The notes beneath the pieces are model-generated. The model saw nothing but the letters and a program-made list of their open reading frames with translations. It searched no databases and was not told the origin of the DNA. Below, piece by piece: positions 48,901 through 61,744 of a DNA stretch of 64,000 nucleotides (the stretch's first letter is position 1; each line of letters starts with the position of its first letter). A program made the translations under genes and the position numbers. The stretch is from Penelope pileata (Eukaryota > Chordata > Aves > Galliformes > Cracidae), in the NCBI GenBank assembly GCA_013396635.1, contig WBMW01005084.1, positions 296,464 to 360,463 of the forward strand. The letters run 5' to 3'.

Positions 48901-51900
48901 GAACATTTGAGAATAGCTTCACTCTAGCAAAATGCCTTTCTCACAGGTGACTAGGGACTCCATGAGAGAATGGAAAGTAAATATGATTTCAGTCACCTTT
49001 AGCTCTTGACATTAGGCCTTCACCAGTTTAATATACAAAGTGTGCATGCACACAGACTTCCTCAAGCACCTACCACTTGTCCTTTCAAGCATGCCTTTGC
49101 AGTGCTAGTTTTAGCATAATCAGTTTTGCAGATTTCCATTCATCTCGTTTTCTGTCTCCACAGGGATCCATTTTGTGCATTCACAAAACACTTGAATATT
49201 TTACTACCTCCTTCTTTCTTCTGTACGAACAGAACAATCTTTTTCCAGTAGTCCAAAGATTTATTCAGTTATAACTGTTGTTTGAGGCACTAACTCTACA
49301 TTTTTTTCCAAAAACAGTTGATTCATGTGAATATCACCTAAAATAGTCAAAGAGAAAGGACTCTTTTGCAGTTCACTTCATTGTTTTTATTTACTACCAC
49401 TTATTTGGTGTTAAGTATCTGCACTGTCTGTGCACATGAACACTGTCTAGTATAGTATATAGAGGCTTGCTAAGGATGAAGGAAAGAATCTTGTCTTCTG
49501 GTCTTCCTTTATTTCTGGTTTGGGTGGAAGTTTTCCCTTATTTCTTAAGGAAAAGGAAAAAATAAAAACAGTAAAAAAATAAGATAAAATGCTCTTCTGA
49601 TGTGCTGTTGATTCATAACAACTCCCTATCTATGGTCACTTCATCATTTACCCACAGCCTAACCTCCTCCTCCTTCTAGAATAGTGAATGAACTGCAGAG
49701 AGGAAGTTCTACTACAAGAGGTATCTCCATTTTCTATGCACATCCCAAGTCTGTTGAAGCTAACTGGAGAACTTGTCCATTTTTGTTTGAACTCTCACAA
49801 AAGTGTCTAGCAGCTTCTGACTTTTTCATACTGAGAGTTCAGAAGTTTTGAACATGTCTGAAAAAGCTTCTCCTTATTCATGCTATAAACTTCTCCTGCT
49901 CTAGAAGCTGTCATGTCTGACCACTGTTCTAGTAGGGAGATTTATTGTCTGAAACTTTCTGTCTCAAAGAGGGAAAATGTAATTTACATTAAAAAGATGA
50001 AGTTTGATCTCTAGATCAGGAACAGAACACACTTTTAGCCAGTCCCAAAGAGTCAGAAGAACATGAGCTCAGCACAACGGCAACAAGAAGTTTTTAGGTG
50101 GAATCCTAAATGGTACCAAGTCCTGGGGGTCAGCTGGTACCTCTAAATATCCTCCAGGTAAGCTGGCAAATCAGCATTTTGTTTCCTTTTCAAACTGAGC
50201 TCTACTTGCCGCCTTCTTACACAAAAGAAAGTAGCTAGGGAAAACACACACCAATCATCTCCGTAGGAGTGGATGGTTGCAATGTGTTTTTCACAACTTC
50301 CATAGGAAGATGTTTGTCAGATGTCTCAGACACCTATTGAAGCACCTGCAGATGCTTGTTAAGAAGATTCCCTTCAAAGACAAAATGAAAACAAAAGTTT
50401 TCAGTTGAATATGAATCAGATTTGATTTAAAGTGTTTTAAGTAGTTTGAAAACCACATTTTTACTGGCAACTTTCACGCTTACATAATTATAGATAAAGC
50501 CTGACATGAGAACACGAGCAAAAATCCTTCTTAAAATTTTATTGGTGTATTAGATCAATTTTTGCTTGCACTTCCAGGGCTGTTTTTAGCCGTTCAAAAT
50601 TAGCAAGTCAAAAAGATGGATGTTTCTCTCTCTTTCTACTAAACAAAGTAAAAACAATTAAGTATCAAAGTGAATGCATGGCTATGGCTTTTGTCCCCAT
50701 CCCTTCCTGAATTCTTAAAACGGTAAAATAATTCACAGAACTTCAAAGAATATTAAGGACAGATATTCAATGAGGGAAAAAGATCTCTGTGAGGCTGAAT
50801 GTGTTTTGAAGCTGGTTTTCAGCCTTTGCTTTTAAACCTTCACACTGAATATGGCCAGCTCAACCTTCCATGCCTATCTGTCACCTCCTATTTCCTTTCT
50901 TTTCTTATACTCCTCCAGTATTTGTGAGAAAATCAAGCATGCCTCTAAAAGGACTATTCCTTGTCTATCCTCATGCTCAGGATTTACTTCTTACACAACC
51001 TGATCTGTATTTTTAGCTCTTTTGTCATCATCTGTTTGTGTGCAAATACAAGATCTTGTGCTCAAAAACAATACAGTAAAATTTTATTGGCAATACTCTA
51101 GTAGGTAGCTTAACACAGGACACAGACCTGGGCAAGCCAATGTGCATGTTTTTCATTTCTCAAGCTAGAGTGCTTTCCAGGTCTTGTGCATTCTCTTTAT
51201 CTAACAGGCTGCAGTAGCAGCTTCCTATCTCAAAGCAGATGCCAGAAAAAAGTAAACCTTTAAAAAGCAGTTAGGGTTCTATTTCCAAGGAGTAAGGGAA
51301 GAGTAAACATTAGGAAAATCAGTTGTTTTCATTCTTCACACCAATTTGGATACTTAAGACCAGTCTTAACTATTTGAATAGAAGAATGTGAAGCAGTAAC
51401 ATCAAACACAGCAGCACACAGTATTTAACTTCAAAAAGAAAAGTTTTTCAGGGAGTGATAGTAATCATCAAGTCATCAAGCAAAGCAACAATCTTCCCAA
51501 CAGCTTTTTTCTGTGCTCAGAAACAGCTCACCAGACGCTCTCTGCACAGCTCCTCCTCCGAGACAGACAGCTTTATTCAGGCTGGTAGATGCAGACCTAG
51601 AATTAAAGCTGCATATTCCAACAAACACGCTTGCATTTTGTTTGTTGTTTTTTCTTTGTTTCTTTTTTGTTTTTTAAAGAATTTATGTACCTTTTTTACC
51701 TATGGAACATACAGAACACTTCAAAAAGAGGTTCAGACTAAACCTGTGTCTAGTATATGTCTTTTATCTAGCTTTCATCTGTCTGTTTTAAAATAAAACA
51801 CTCTGTTCTCCAGAAGACTTGTATTGGCAATCTCCTCTTTTGCCAACAAGACCTTCTACTGTTCCTTAAAAATATCTGTTGTTAGAAGACATGCTTCACC

Positions 51901-53044
51901 ACACACACCTAATGCCCTTCTATTTATCATCTGCTTCCCATTCAAGTAAGCATTGAGAACAAGCCTCTTAACAGAGGGTGAGTTGGTTCTGAATGGTACA
52001 CAGATGAGGATTCAAGTGAAAGCAACAGGATAAGACCCTCAGCTTTCTAGATTACAAACACAGAAATTATACTTTGTCAAAACCAACGCAAGTGTTTTTT
52101 AAATCTGTTTTATTTATTTCTTATTGCTCTTCGGTTTGTCTAAATAATATTTATAGAGGTGGAAAGGGCCACAAGTATAGATTTTGCATGAAAATATTCA
52201 AAATGATCTCAAACACTAAAATAACGTTGACACTGGTGAGAAAATTGACAGTAAAAACTGTTTGCTATTTGGGATCTGAAATATTTTTAAAGAACCAGTT
52301 CTGATTCAGCTTCTGACATTGATTTAGTCATAGCAGATGCAGATATCAATAAACACAGTTGATACTGCCTAAGGGGGATGTCAGAGAAAAACCAGGCTCT
52401 AAAACAGAGCATTTATAATAGCAGTATTTCCCAGAGGAATTTTTTTTCTTTTTCCCTTGTACATAACTATTTAAAGCATAGAATGTAGTAATAAATACTC
52501 AGGATAAATAACTTTGTATTATAAACGTGGATCTTCTTCTAAATTTCATAGAATCACATACTGAAAATACGTCTATGACAAATTTCAAAGACTGTGGCCA
52601 TCATCAAAACAATACTGTACTTTCACAGATCATACTGTGTAAATAATAATAAAAAAAGCAAGATGCTTTTTTTCTACTGCACGTTATAGATAATATTTTC
52701 AATACTTATATAGGCCTCTGCAGAACTAACACTGGGGAAAAACACACCACCCTATCATAGTTAAAGACTACTCTTTCCCAGCTCAGTTCTGAGTCCAGCA
52801 GAGTAGCTGATTTTGTTCTCAACCTTCCTTGACTGTAAAGGGCCCAGACAGGATGCCTGATGCAGGAACCTGCAGTAGGAATTCAAAACTGTGAATATTC
52901 CTTGTCTGTACAAACAGTAAAACACAAGATTATCCCACAACACAGTCTGTTTCCAAGAACCATAGTAAGAACCCAAGCCAAGCAGATTCAAAGTCATCTC
53001 TGTAGTTGTTTCATATGGGTGGCTAGATATGGCTTTTTTGCTTT
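45986..53044. other. AT-rich non-coding stretch, no gene recognised
   Basis: No gene or named repeat is recognised in about 7 kb. It contains A15 at 46326-46340 and many short chance ORFs. A tcatagaatcaca string at 52547-52559 resembles the CR1 terminus but is not followed by CR1 sequence. Confidence 0.5.
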
Positions 53045-53435
53045 ATATGGTGGCTAGAACTCCACCACACCGCTCTCTCACTCCCCCTCCTCAAAGGAAC
53101 TGGGAGAGAAAAATATGATGAAAAGGAGCACAACGGTAGAGATAAGAACAGAGAGATTAAGATGATTTATTGACTAGTACTAACAGACTTTCTCCATGGG
53201 CTGCACGTGGAGATCTACTCCCTGTGGTGCCCATGGACTGCAGGGGTACAGCCTGCTCCACCATGGGCCCTCCTGGGCTGCAGGGAATTTCTGTTCTGCG
53301 CCTGAAGTACCTCCTGTCCTCCTTCTGCACTGATTTTAGTGGCTGCAGGGCTGCTTCTCTCACATTTGTCATTCTTCTCTCCCAGCTGCTGTCGCACAGC
53401 AGTTTTTCTCCATTTCTTAAATCTGTTCTGAAAAA
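53045..53435. mobile_element. Probable LTR-type (ERVL-like) retroelement remnant
   Basis: A GC-rich block (about two-thirds G+C at 53221-53280) in AT-rich flanks. Blocks such as ctccatgggctgcacgtgga, accatgggccctcctgggct, cctcctgtcctccttctgca and gtcgcacagcagtttttctc match my memory of a bird-wide interspersed LTR family, as does agagataagaacagagagat upstream. Degraded by substitutions and indels, it shows no intact terminal inverted repeat or target duplication that I can find, so boundaries and orientation are uncertain. Minus-strand ORFs (53157-53615, 53215-53397) and the plus ORF 53170-53439 are by-products of the GC-rich composition. The family name is from memory and unverified; a repeat-library alignment would settle it. 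Confidence 0.55.
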
Positions 53436-56400
53436 CTGAATATTATAGAAAACAGCTGAAGCTGAACTGCCTGTGTGCAAAATTTTCATGATATTTGTTA
53501 TCATAGACATACAGAAACAAGTGGGATCAGACATATCCAACTTCAACTGTTGTGAAATATTTAAAAGTGAGACCTTCATGCACCCTGGCAAGTAAATATA
53601 CACGCGAACAAACACAGAAGAATAAGCTTTTCAATTCAGACTTCAAACATAACTGTCTTAAACCAAAGTAAATCCAGCAAAATATTTTTCTCACATATTT
53701 TGTTATGGGAAAGCAGAATATAAACTCAAGGAGAATGTTCAATTATTCATGATCATTAAAAAGAGAATGAACTAGTGAGCTCACAACATGAATACAATTG
53801 TCAAAGTGAAAAAGCAAATAAAGCACAAATGGGCAAATTGCAAGTAAGGCACATACATCTGTCAGAAAGAAGTGTTAGAAGCAGAAGGCAGAAAGACCAA
53901 GCCAAATGGGAAATAAACTGTTAAATCAGTCAGACCCTGGTGGTTTAATAGACAGTAACCTTAGAGAACTGCAAGCCAGTAAAAAATATCCCGCAAAAAA
54001 AACCATCAACCAGGGTTTCATTAAAACACTGAGAGAGCAGGAAGTGGAGGTAAGAAATGGGGAAGAGGGACAGAAATAGTTACAAGATGTTTTCTAAATA
54101 AAATTCATATGCAACAGCACATATTTTTTTGATGTATGCTTCTATTTCAAACAATATAAGTGTGAGATCTTAACCACACCTAACTTGGTGCCTCTTGAAG
54201 ATCAGGAGTATGAACCACAAAGCACACAGTCAACGAACATAAAACATGTATGTAAAAACTACATTTTCACACATGCACTTCTTGACAATTATGGAGATGC
54301 AAAAATTATTTTGAAATATGAAAATACATATACCTACTTTACTGAGTTCAACTAACTATTCCTTGTCTCCAGCCCTCAGAATTGGATTAAGATTTTAGTC
54401 AACTGACGTTACTATTGAATTTGCCAGCCAAGGATACTGCTGAGTTTATTGCTTTCTTTGCCCTCCCCCCCTTTTTTTTTTCAATATTTGCATGTTCAGT
54501 AAAACAGAGTATGCAGACACAGTAAACGGTCTCATTTATGTGAAGGAGCTTTTCATCAATGCTTTTCTGTCTCTGCATCACCACCAGAGAAAACACCCCG
54601 CTCCACAGGACAAAAAAGGAGGTGAATTCAAGGCAGTATTGTGTATCATATAACTACTGAAAATAGCCATGGTAAAGTTACCCTTATAAGAATTTCAAAG
54701 CTAAAAACAGTAATGAACTATGTAGGGCAATGAGTATTGAAAATGAATAGGGATGAATATGCAACACCTCACTTTGGGGTGAAATTAATTGTATCACAAA
54801 TTTTACCAAACCACATCAGAAAAAAGTCATGAAAGCCAAATGAGGAAAGTGTTAGTCACAACAGCATATTGCAGAACTATATGGACATACCACACTTGAC
54901 ACAATTATATGGTACTGCACAGTACTATGCAACTATCCCACTCACATGCTAATATATAGCACAGCACTGAACTTTAAACACTCCTGGCTAGAAAGCATTT
55001 TTATGTCAGTGTTTATGTCTGTACAATAGAACGGCTAACAGTGAGGGGATATAACATCACTGTGGAAGACAAATACCAAACTGCCATAGATGTCAAATGG
55101 CAGGTGCTATCACAGACTTTGGTATTGGTTTGGAAGAATTAAAGATTCAGGTGAAGGTGAAGTCCACAGAACTGCACACGGTTTGACTGCAAAAGAGAAA
55201 CAAAGAGGTCAACTCATAAAACACCCACACTGAACACCAGGAGGAAAGACACTATTTTCATGCTTTCTTTCACCAGTCATGTAAGATTGAAAAGGCCATA
55301 TGCCATGTTATACATCAAGTAACCAAAATGAAGAAAAATAGTATTATCTTAACCAACGCTAGCACCACACATTATAAACAGTAAATAACCTTTTTACATA
55401 CAGGAACTTAAAAATATTAACAAGAACTAAGATTAAGCTGATTTGGAGAGGTGATACACTGCTATTTTACATAAATGACACACCAAACCACAGGCATGAA
55501 GGGAAACTGCAATTTCAGATGCTATTGCTTTTTCTGACAGAAGATGTATGTAAGTTCACTAATGGCAGTAAGGAAGTTAATAGAAGATGCTGTTCTGATG
55601 AATGGTTTTTGGTCATACAGCTGGGCTCAACACAGAGATGACTGAAGTTCAGCAACGTGTGATCTACAAGAGATTAGGCTAATTGATTCTTCGGCCTCAA
55701 AATACATTGAACTCTTTCATTATCTCTGTTGCACATACACCTCACTAAAGTTCCTCTCTGTAGAGGTGTAGAATTTGATTGGCTCTGGGTTACAGATTGC
55801 AGTGTCTTCCAAGTCAGTAACAAACTCTATAGGACCTCCTATGCAGGTTCCGGCAAGGGCAGGAAACCTTTCTACAAGTGCAAAACAGCCAATTTTGCAA
55901 ACTCTTCAGAACATGTAAATATTGATGGCAATAGCAAGAGTCATTCAACAAATTATTTTCCTATTTCAGAATCAGCATGAGTAAATTACATTGATTATAT
56001 CATCACAGAAAATACATTTGGAAACATAGAACTACATCTCTGACATGTTTGCAGTTATCTGATCAAAGAATAATCCCCAAGCTGTTTCCACCAGAGATTT
56101 CTTTGCATCAAGATTCACTAGAGCATTCATAAATAGAGTAGACATAAACACATAGCTACAGCTTTTTCAATTTACAAGTGATCATTTTTGAAGGACTCAG
56201 GAAAATTTAACTTATCCTTTTTTCTCTAGGATTGAAGCTCCTCCTCCTCAAGCAATTTCAGTATACTCTAGTTAAAACATCATTTCAAAACCCAGTAGCT
56301 GGCATCTACTGGAGGACTGCACTGAAAACCCTGCAGAAGACCTCAAGGAATGAGGAATCTTCAATGGCCCTTGCTCTGCTATACTCACACATAAGGCTTG

Positions 56401-59400
56401 AGAAACCCATGCATTAGCATGAATAGCTGCTGTAAGAGAATCTGCCAGAATTCCCTGTGCCACTTTATGCTGCACGCTGATGGATGTTAAGAGAGAAGTT
56501 CTAATCTGTCAGGAGAATATATGTGCTTCTGTTTGTTGCACACAGCGAAAGGCACAATAGCATGTGATGGAGGAGGAACTTCTTAAATGAGATCTGCTCA
56601 GCATGCTGTGTCCATACAATGCTGCACGGAACCGAGGCTCCGAGCATCTGAAAGGACGTAAGATCTTTCTGCTGTATGCGTTCCTCTCTTTATTCTATCT
56701 TATTAAAAGAGCTATATTATCATGCCATTTATTTTCTTGACTTTCCTACTGAGATAGAGAAAGAATGATGCACCATCTCATCCTCAACTCTACACCACTC
56801 TCAGTGCAGAATAAACATGCAGATGCTTTTCACATATAGGAGTTCTAAAAAAAAAAGGGAGTAAAACAGTACCAATCCTTTTGCTTATACATACAGACCT
56901 GGTTAAACTGAACTCCACACAGATGCAGGTATATAAATCTAACTGCAAGAGCTTAGGAAGATATCACTCCCTATCGTCCATTATACCTCTCTGCCAGATA
57001 CGACTGCTTTGCAACAGGAGTGATGAAAGTGCTGACTAGCTTGGGTATAATAACTTCTAGAAGAGGACTCAGGTATCATTTGCAGTTGCAGTAACATCTC
57101 AACAATCGTAATATTTTTATTTTAGAGAACAGCAGTCACAGCACCAAGAGATGGAGTTACTACAATATCTTTTATTTATTTTAAACAATAATGGAAAAGA
57201 AATGGGGATATGCCACTCGCAGATGAGTTTGTCAAATTGTTCATAAAGTTCTCTAAGTAATGCTGCTGCTTTAGCTGTCCAGGAACATGGAAAACAAACT
57301 GGCAGAAATAATTGTACCTGAGAGAAATATGATTGTATTTTTTAAACAGACTGAATGCTTATCAATATTCCAAATTCCTTTAAATTTTAAAACTACAAGA
57401 AAACAATGAGAACAGTGATATATCAGTTTTTCTAAGTCCTGTATCTGTACAGAACTTAGCACCAAGTATACTGAAGTACTTTTTTCCTAATGTTACTTGG
57501 AAGAAGCCACTGAAACATTAAACAGAACACACTACATATGTAAACAGATACTAATTACAGTTACCTATTAATCTTCTTTTTGATTTCAAGACAAAGGAAG
57601 TTCCCTCAAAACTTCTAAATCTGTGTCTGTTCATGTTTCAGGAGAAACATTGAAGGTAGATTTAACAGACTGTGTGAACAGATCATGTACCTGAGAAAGA
57701 AAATAAAAAAAAAATAGAAATGTGAAATTCCATTTCTAGCAGCTTTCTCTTTTTATAACAGCTGCAGGCTGTGCCACCAAAGAATCAAAGCAGAATATTT
57801 TGTCAAAACCACATCTTTTTCCAGAAAATAGATCCATTTGCTAACTAGAAACCTATAGAGGATGAAAATGGTTCTGAAATCAAAAGTACAAATCACGAAT
57901 GAATACAAATAATGAGCACAGACGGACAGACAACTTCATCATCTAACAAAAGAAAAGAGAACCTAGATACTTCCTTACTATTTAGCACAGAGACAGCAAG
58001 TGGGTTTGGGATGGGGGAACAGATCTATCAATTCAGTTCAGTTCTGCATGAAGACAAGTAGGAGTTATTTATTTAATAATGACAAACAGTACCTGGCTCT
58101 CCTCAGACAGAAGCTGATCATGAAGCATTAATGAGTAACTGCAATTTCCAGGGCTATGATTTAAAATTAAAACTGCAGTTCAGGAGCAAGGGATGAGCTG
58201 CACAGAAACCCATGCAGTAGGAGAAGAGCAGAAAGCTGTGTATGGATCCTCTGATTGTCATCCCAAACTAAGCTTTATCCATACACCAGCCGGAGCCTCC
58301 ATTATGCAAGATATTTTCATCTTTTTCTTGATTCTTTTAAATTAGTATTCCAAAGTTTGTTTAGAGAGGTTTACAGCAAGAAGAAACATAGATCTAGATT
58401 TTTAGAAAGGTAGATTTTACAGCATTCTATTGAGTATTTTTATGGGACTGGTCAGAAAATTGTCAGTTGTCTGTTTCTCTGTTGACATACTGGACTGTGT
58501 GATTTGTCACAAGGGTTCTGGCATGCAAAGGAAAACAGTGTAAGAAATTCCTCATTATCAGTTGTGAACATTCCTGGAATCAGACATAAGACCAATCTCC
58601 CAAGAGCTTAACTTAGAGGTTAGTTTGTAGTAAGAGTATTTTCAGAGATTAAGTTCCTTTTTCACATAACTTGCTTTATACCATCATAACAATGAAATAT
58701 TTCTAGGATAGATATTCTAGATTTAGAAATATTATGCTAGAGTAAAAATATTATTAAAGAAATTACAATTAAATTTGAAGATTACATTTAAGTGTGGGCA
58801 AAACCTGAATTTCAGGCTAGCATTTAATCAAGCTTCATGAAGAAATTCTCAAAACCTTTGGATGATCAACTGGAAAGTTTAGAGTTATTGTACCTTAATA
58901 ACCACAATACAAGGAATATTCTTTTTATAGTGGAAACAATATAGATTTTCAAAAAATATTTGTTCAGTACCATTTTTATTAGATAGGTTATATACTGGCC
59001 ACTTCGTAACAATGTCATCATTTTCCTATTTTAAAAAGTGGTGAAACTCTGCGTGCTTGGGGAGCATATGCAGAACATAGTATTTTAGTCACTTTTACTT
59101 TGCAGATTTAATGTTTATAACCAAAAGATCATAGTTAAAATAAACTCGTATCCCAAAGCAATGTCTTGATTGAAGCAATTTCAACCTATAGAGTAATTAA
59201 ATAATTTTAAATATTTTGTGTAAAAACAATTAAGCAATGCAGAATATCATTTATTGTACAGTATATTCTAGAAATTTTTGTTTAGACTCATGCATCCCAT
59301 TTTTTCTTACTGAAACACTTATAAAGGCCTTGTAAAATAGCCCACATTAATATTTATATAAACTTTTCCAGATTTTCTCATGGAAACTTCTACAGAGGTG

Positions 59401-60033
59401 GAAAATAACATTATTGTTATGCTAATGTGTTATCCGAGAAGTGGCTGACTTCAGTAAAATTGCAACAAACATATCTTAAATTCAGTACCAGCAGCCCTGT
59501 TACCTCAAGGCTGTTTAACCCTACGAGGTTGGACTCCAATATACCTGCTCAGTTCTTAAACAGAGCTCAGGTAGCTGGAGCTAGATATGTATGCAGAACA
59601 TGGAAACTAAAAAAAAAATGATGGAACCCCTAAGTCAGGATAAGACAGGATCTCAGTTTACAAAGTTGCAAAAGCAATAGATATACTGCCATTCATCCAA
59701 CCCTGCAATACAAGACTGAGGCAACCACTTGATAAAAACAGTGGGAAATAGCTGGAAAAAGATAAAAAGTACTTCTTTGGATAGCAAGCAGAGAACTTTG
59801 CTGCCACAGGAGGGTGTGGAGGCAGGTAGTTTTAGTTGGTTCGCAGAATAAAATTCAGGTGCCATATATGGTGCATACTAAAAGGACTGGGAATGGAGAC
59901 ACTTGCTAATATCTAATACAGCTGTAGATGCCAAAAGAGTACAAGAACAAAGAACCAGAGAACATATACAACCACACAAGCCCTAATCAGTATCTGCCAT
60001 TGTCACTATTGGAGATGTACTTCCAGGATCGAC
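53436..60033. other. AT-rich non-coding stretch, no gene recognised
   Basis: No gene or named repeat is recognised. A very pyrimidine-rich minus-strand acceptor ends at 57691 and a good plus-strand acceptor ends at 57641, facing each other across about 50 bases with open frames in each direction. These are noted under findings. Confidence 0.5.
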
Positions 60034-61743
60034 AGAGTGCCACTGAGCTAGGAGGGTATTTCTTAAACTTGTATGTCATCAGTTGAGACCTCTATCAAGG
60101 AGCAAATAACTTTCCTTTTCAATAGCATGCCTTTACAACCACTACAGCAGTTGATACAGAAATGTCATTAATCTTCCAATCACAAAAAAAAATAAAAAAC
60201 AGCAGCATCCATGGTGATTTCACTTAAAAACTCTAACTCTAAATGTCTGCAATCAGTTGCTTGCTTCCTTGCCTTGCCTCAGACATCAGGACTGTTTTTA
60301 ATTCCAAAATAGAGAAGAGACAGAGAGGTTTGAGATTAGGCATAATGAGTGCCACTATTAAAAAAAAAAAAAAAACAGGGAGGAAAAAATCTTAAGCTTT
60401 AAATCATCCTAAAAGAGACATAAATTTTCATCTCAAAGAAGGTGGCCTGCATGATGATAGTCTCTTGACCTCGTAGCAATTAATTTTACACACAGTGACC
60501 ACTGCAGAACTGTACAAGCAACATGAAAACATCTTGCTTTCTGCCCTGTGCCAAGTATATCTAAGCTGAAGATCTATGTGCTGAAGACATAATTCAAGGT
60601 TACTGAAATCTGAATCTCCTCCACTAGCTTTGCATTAAGTAGGTAATCCTGCTGCCAGTTGTACCATGCAAACTTTTCAAACTGCACTGAGAAAGTGACT
60701 GAGATTAGAACTTTCATGAAGAGCAACTGCAAATGTTACTCAAAACGATACTCAGAAGACACACTAGGTTCATATTTGCAAGTGAAATTATTTCTACCAT
60801 AGCATAATAACCATCTTTCTTTCAAGCAAATAAGTGCAAGAGGCATGTCATGCAGAATTCCCTTCATTTTTATACTCTCATTGTCCTTAAAGCTAGACGT
60901 TTGTTATGGACAACTACAATAATTTGACTAATTATAATTAAAAATTATTATAATAATTAAATAAATAATAATAATAATAAATAATTAAAAATAATTATTA
61001 CTATCTATGGTGTTTACACCATAAACATGTAGTAGACCTGAGTCAAGCCTACCACACAATTAAAAGTTACAACATTTACAAGTGATATTAAAGTGGTTTT
61101 GCTTGTTTAAGTACGCTATCGAGAGTTGTTGTGTGGGTCTCCCAAGCTACGCAAGTGATGAACTTTCTACAAAGGATTACATTACTAGCAAAGGCTGTCT
61201 TCGGGATATACAGAAGCTTACGCTGATCAAGCTTAGTACCCAGAGCAAACCAAAAATTACTACTTTTTTTTTTTTTTTAAGAAGAGAAAAACATAAAAAG
61301 ATAATTACTTGGAGGGAAAGGTTTTGAATATCTAAAAGATAAATTCAAAGCAAGATGAAAAGAGCAGACTACCTCCATATGCATGTAATAGGAATACGTG
61401 GGAGAGAAAGTAAACTTCGTTACAGCAACAGTTATGGAAGGCCTAAATTTTTCATCATCTTACCTCAGCAACAGTAGCACTAATTACTAACGACCCCACA
61501 AACTCCCAAAAAAACATCAGAAAATGATGTCTGGCATATCCCATTTATTTTTGACATAAAAAAGACAATTTAAGGGAAAACTTCTGGCAGAAGTTTGATT
61601 TTAAAACCTACATGCAAAGTCTTGAGAGCTGTGAAATGAGTTACACAAAGATTTTAGAAATAAAAATTATTATTATTCTTTGCAAGAAGTTCAGACAATC
61701 TATCTCCCCTCTCACTGTGTCTACTCTGACAGCTTTTAGCAAA
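60034..61743. repeat. Tandem duplication, copy A (1710 bp)
   Basis: This segment is repeated almost base for base at 61745-63456. Differences I can find are one substitution (C at 60628 versus T at 62341) and an A run of 16 versus 18 (60360-60375 versus 62071-62088). Inside are an AAT-rich microsatellite (about 60923-61003) and T15 (61264-61278). No gene is recognised; the 81-codon frame at 61082-61327 occurs identically in both copies and is a chance ORF. The copy ends directly at the N at 61744. Confidence 0.95.
60923..61003. repeat. AAT/ATT-rich microsatellite (copy A)
   Basis: Imperfect AAT and TAAT units, nearly all A and T. The same tract appears in copy B at about 62636-62716. Confidence 0.85.
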
Positions 61744-61744
61744 N
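61744..61744. other. Single N at the junction of the two copies
   Basis: One N separates copy A from copy B. This position is exactly where a contig end and the next, overlapping contig start would meet, which supports an assembly explanation for the duplication. Confidence 0.85.

Noticed and set aside
52547..52565. CR1-terminus-like string tcatagaatcaca
   Set aside because: The following sequence shows no CR1 similarity, so this is too short to call.
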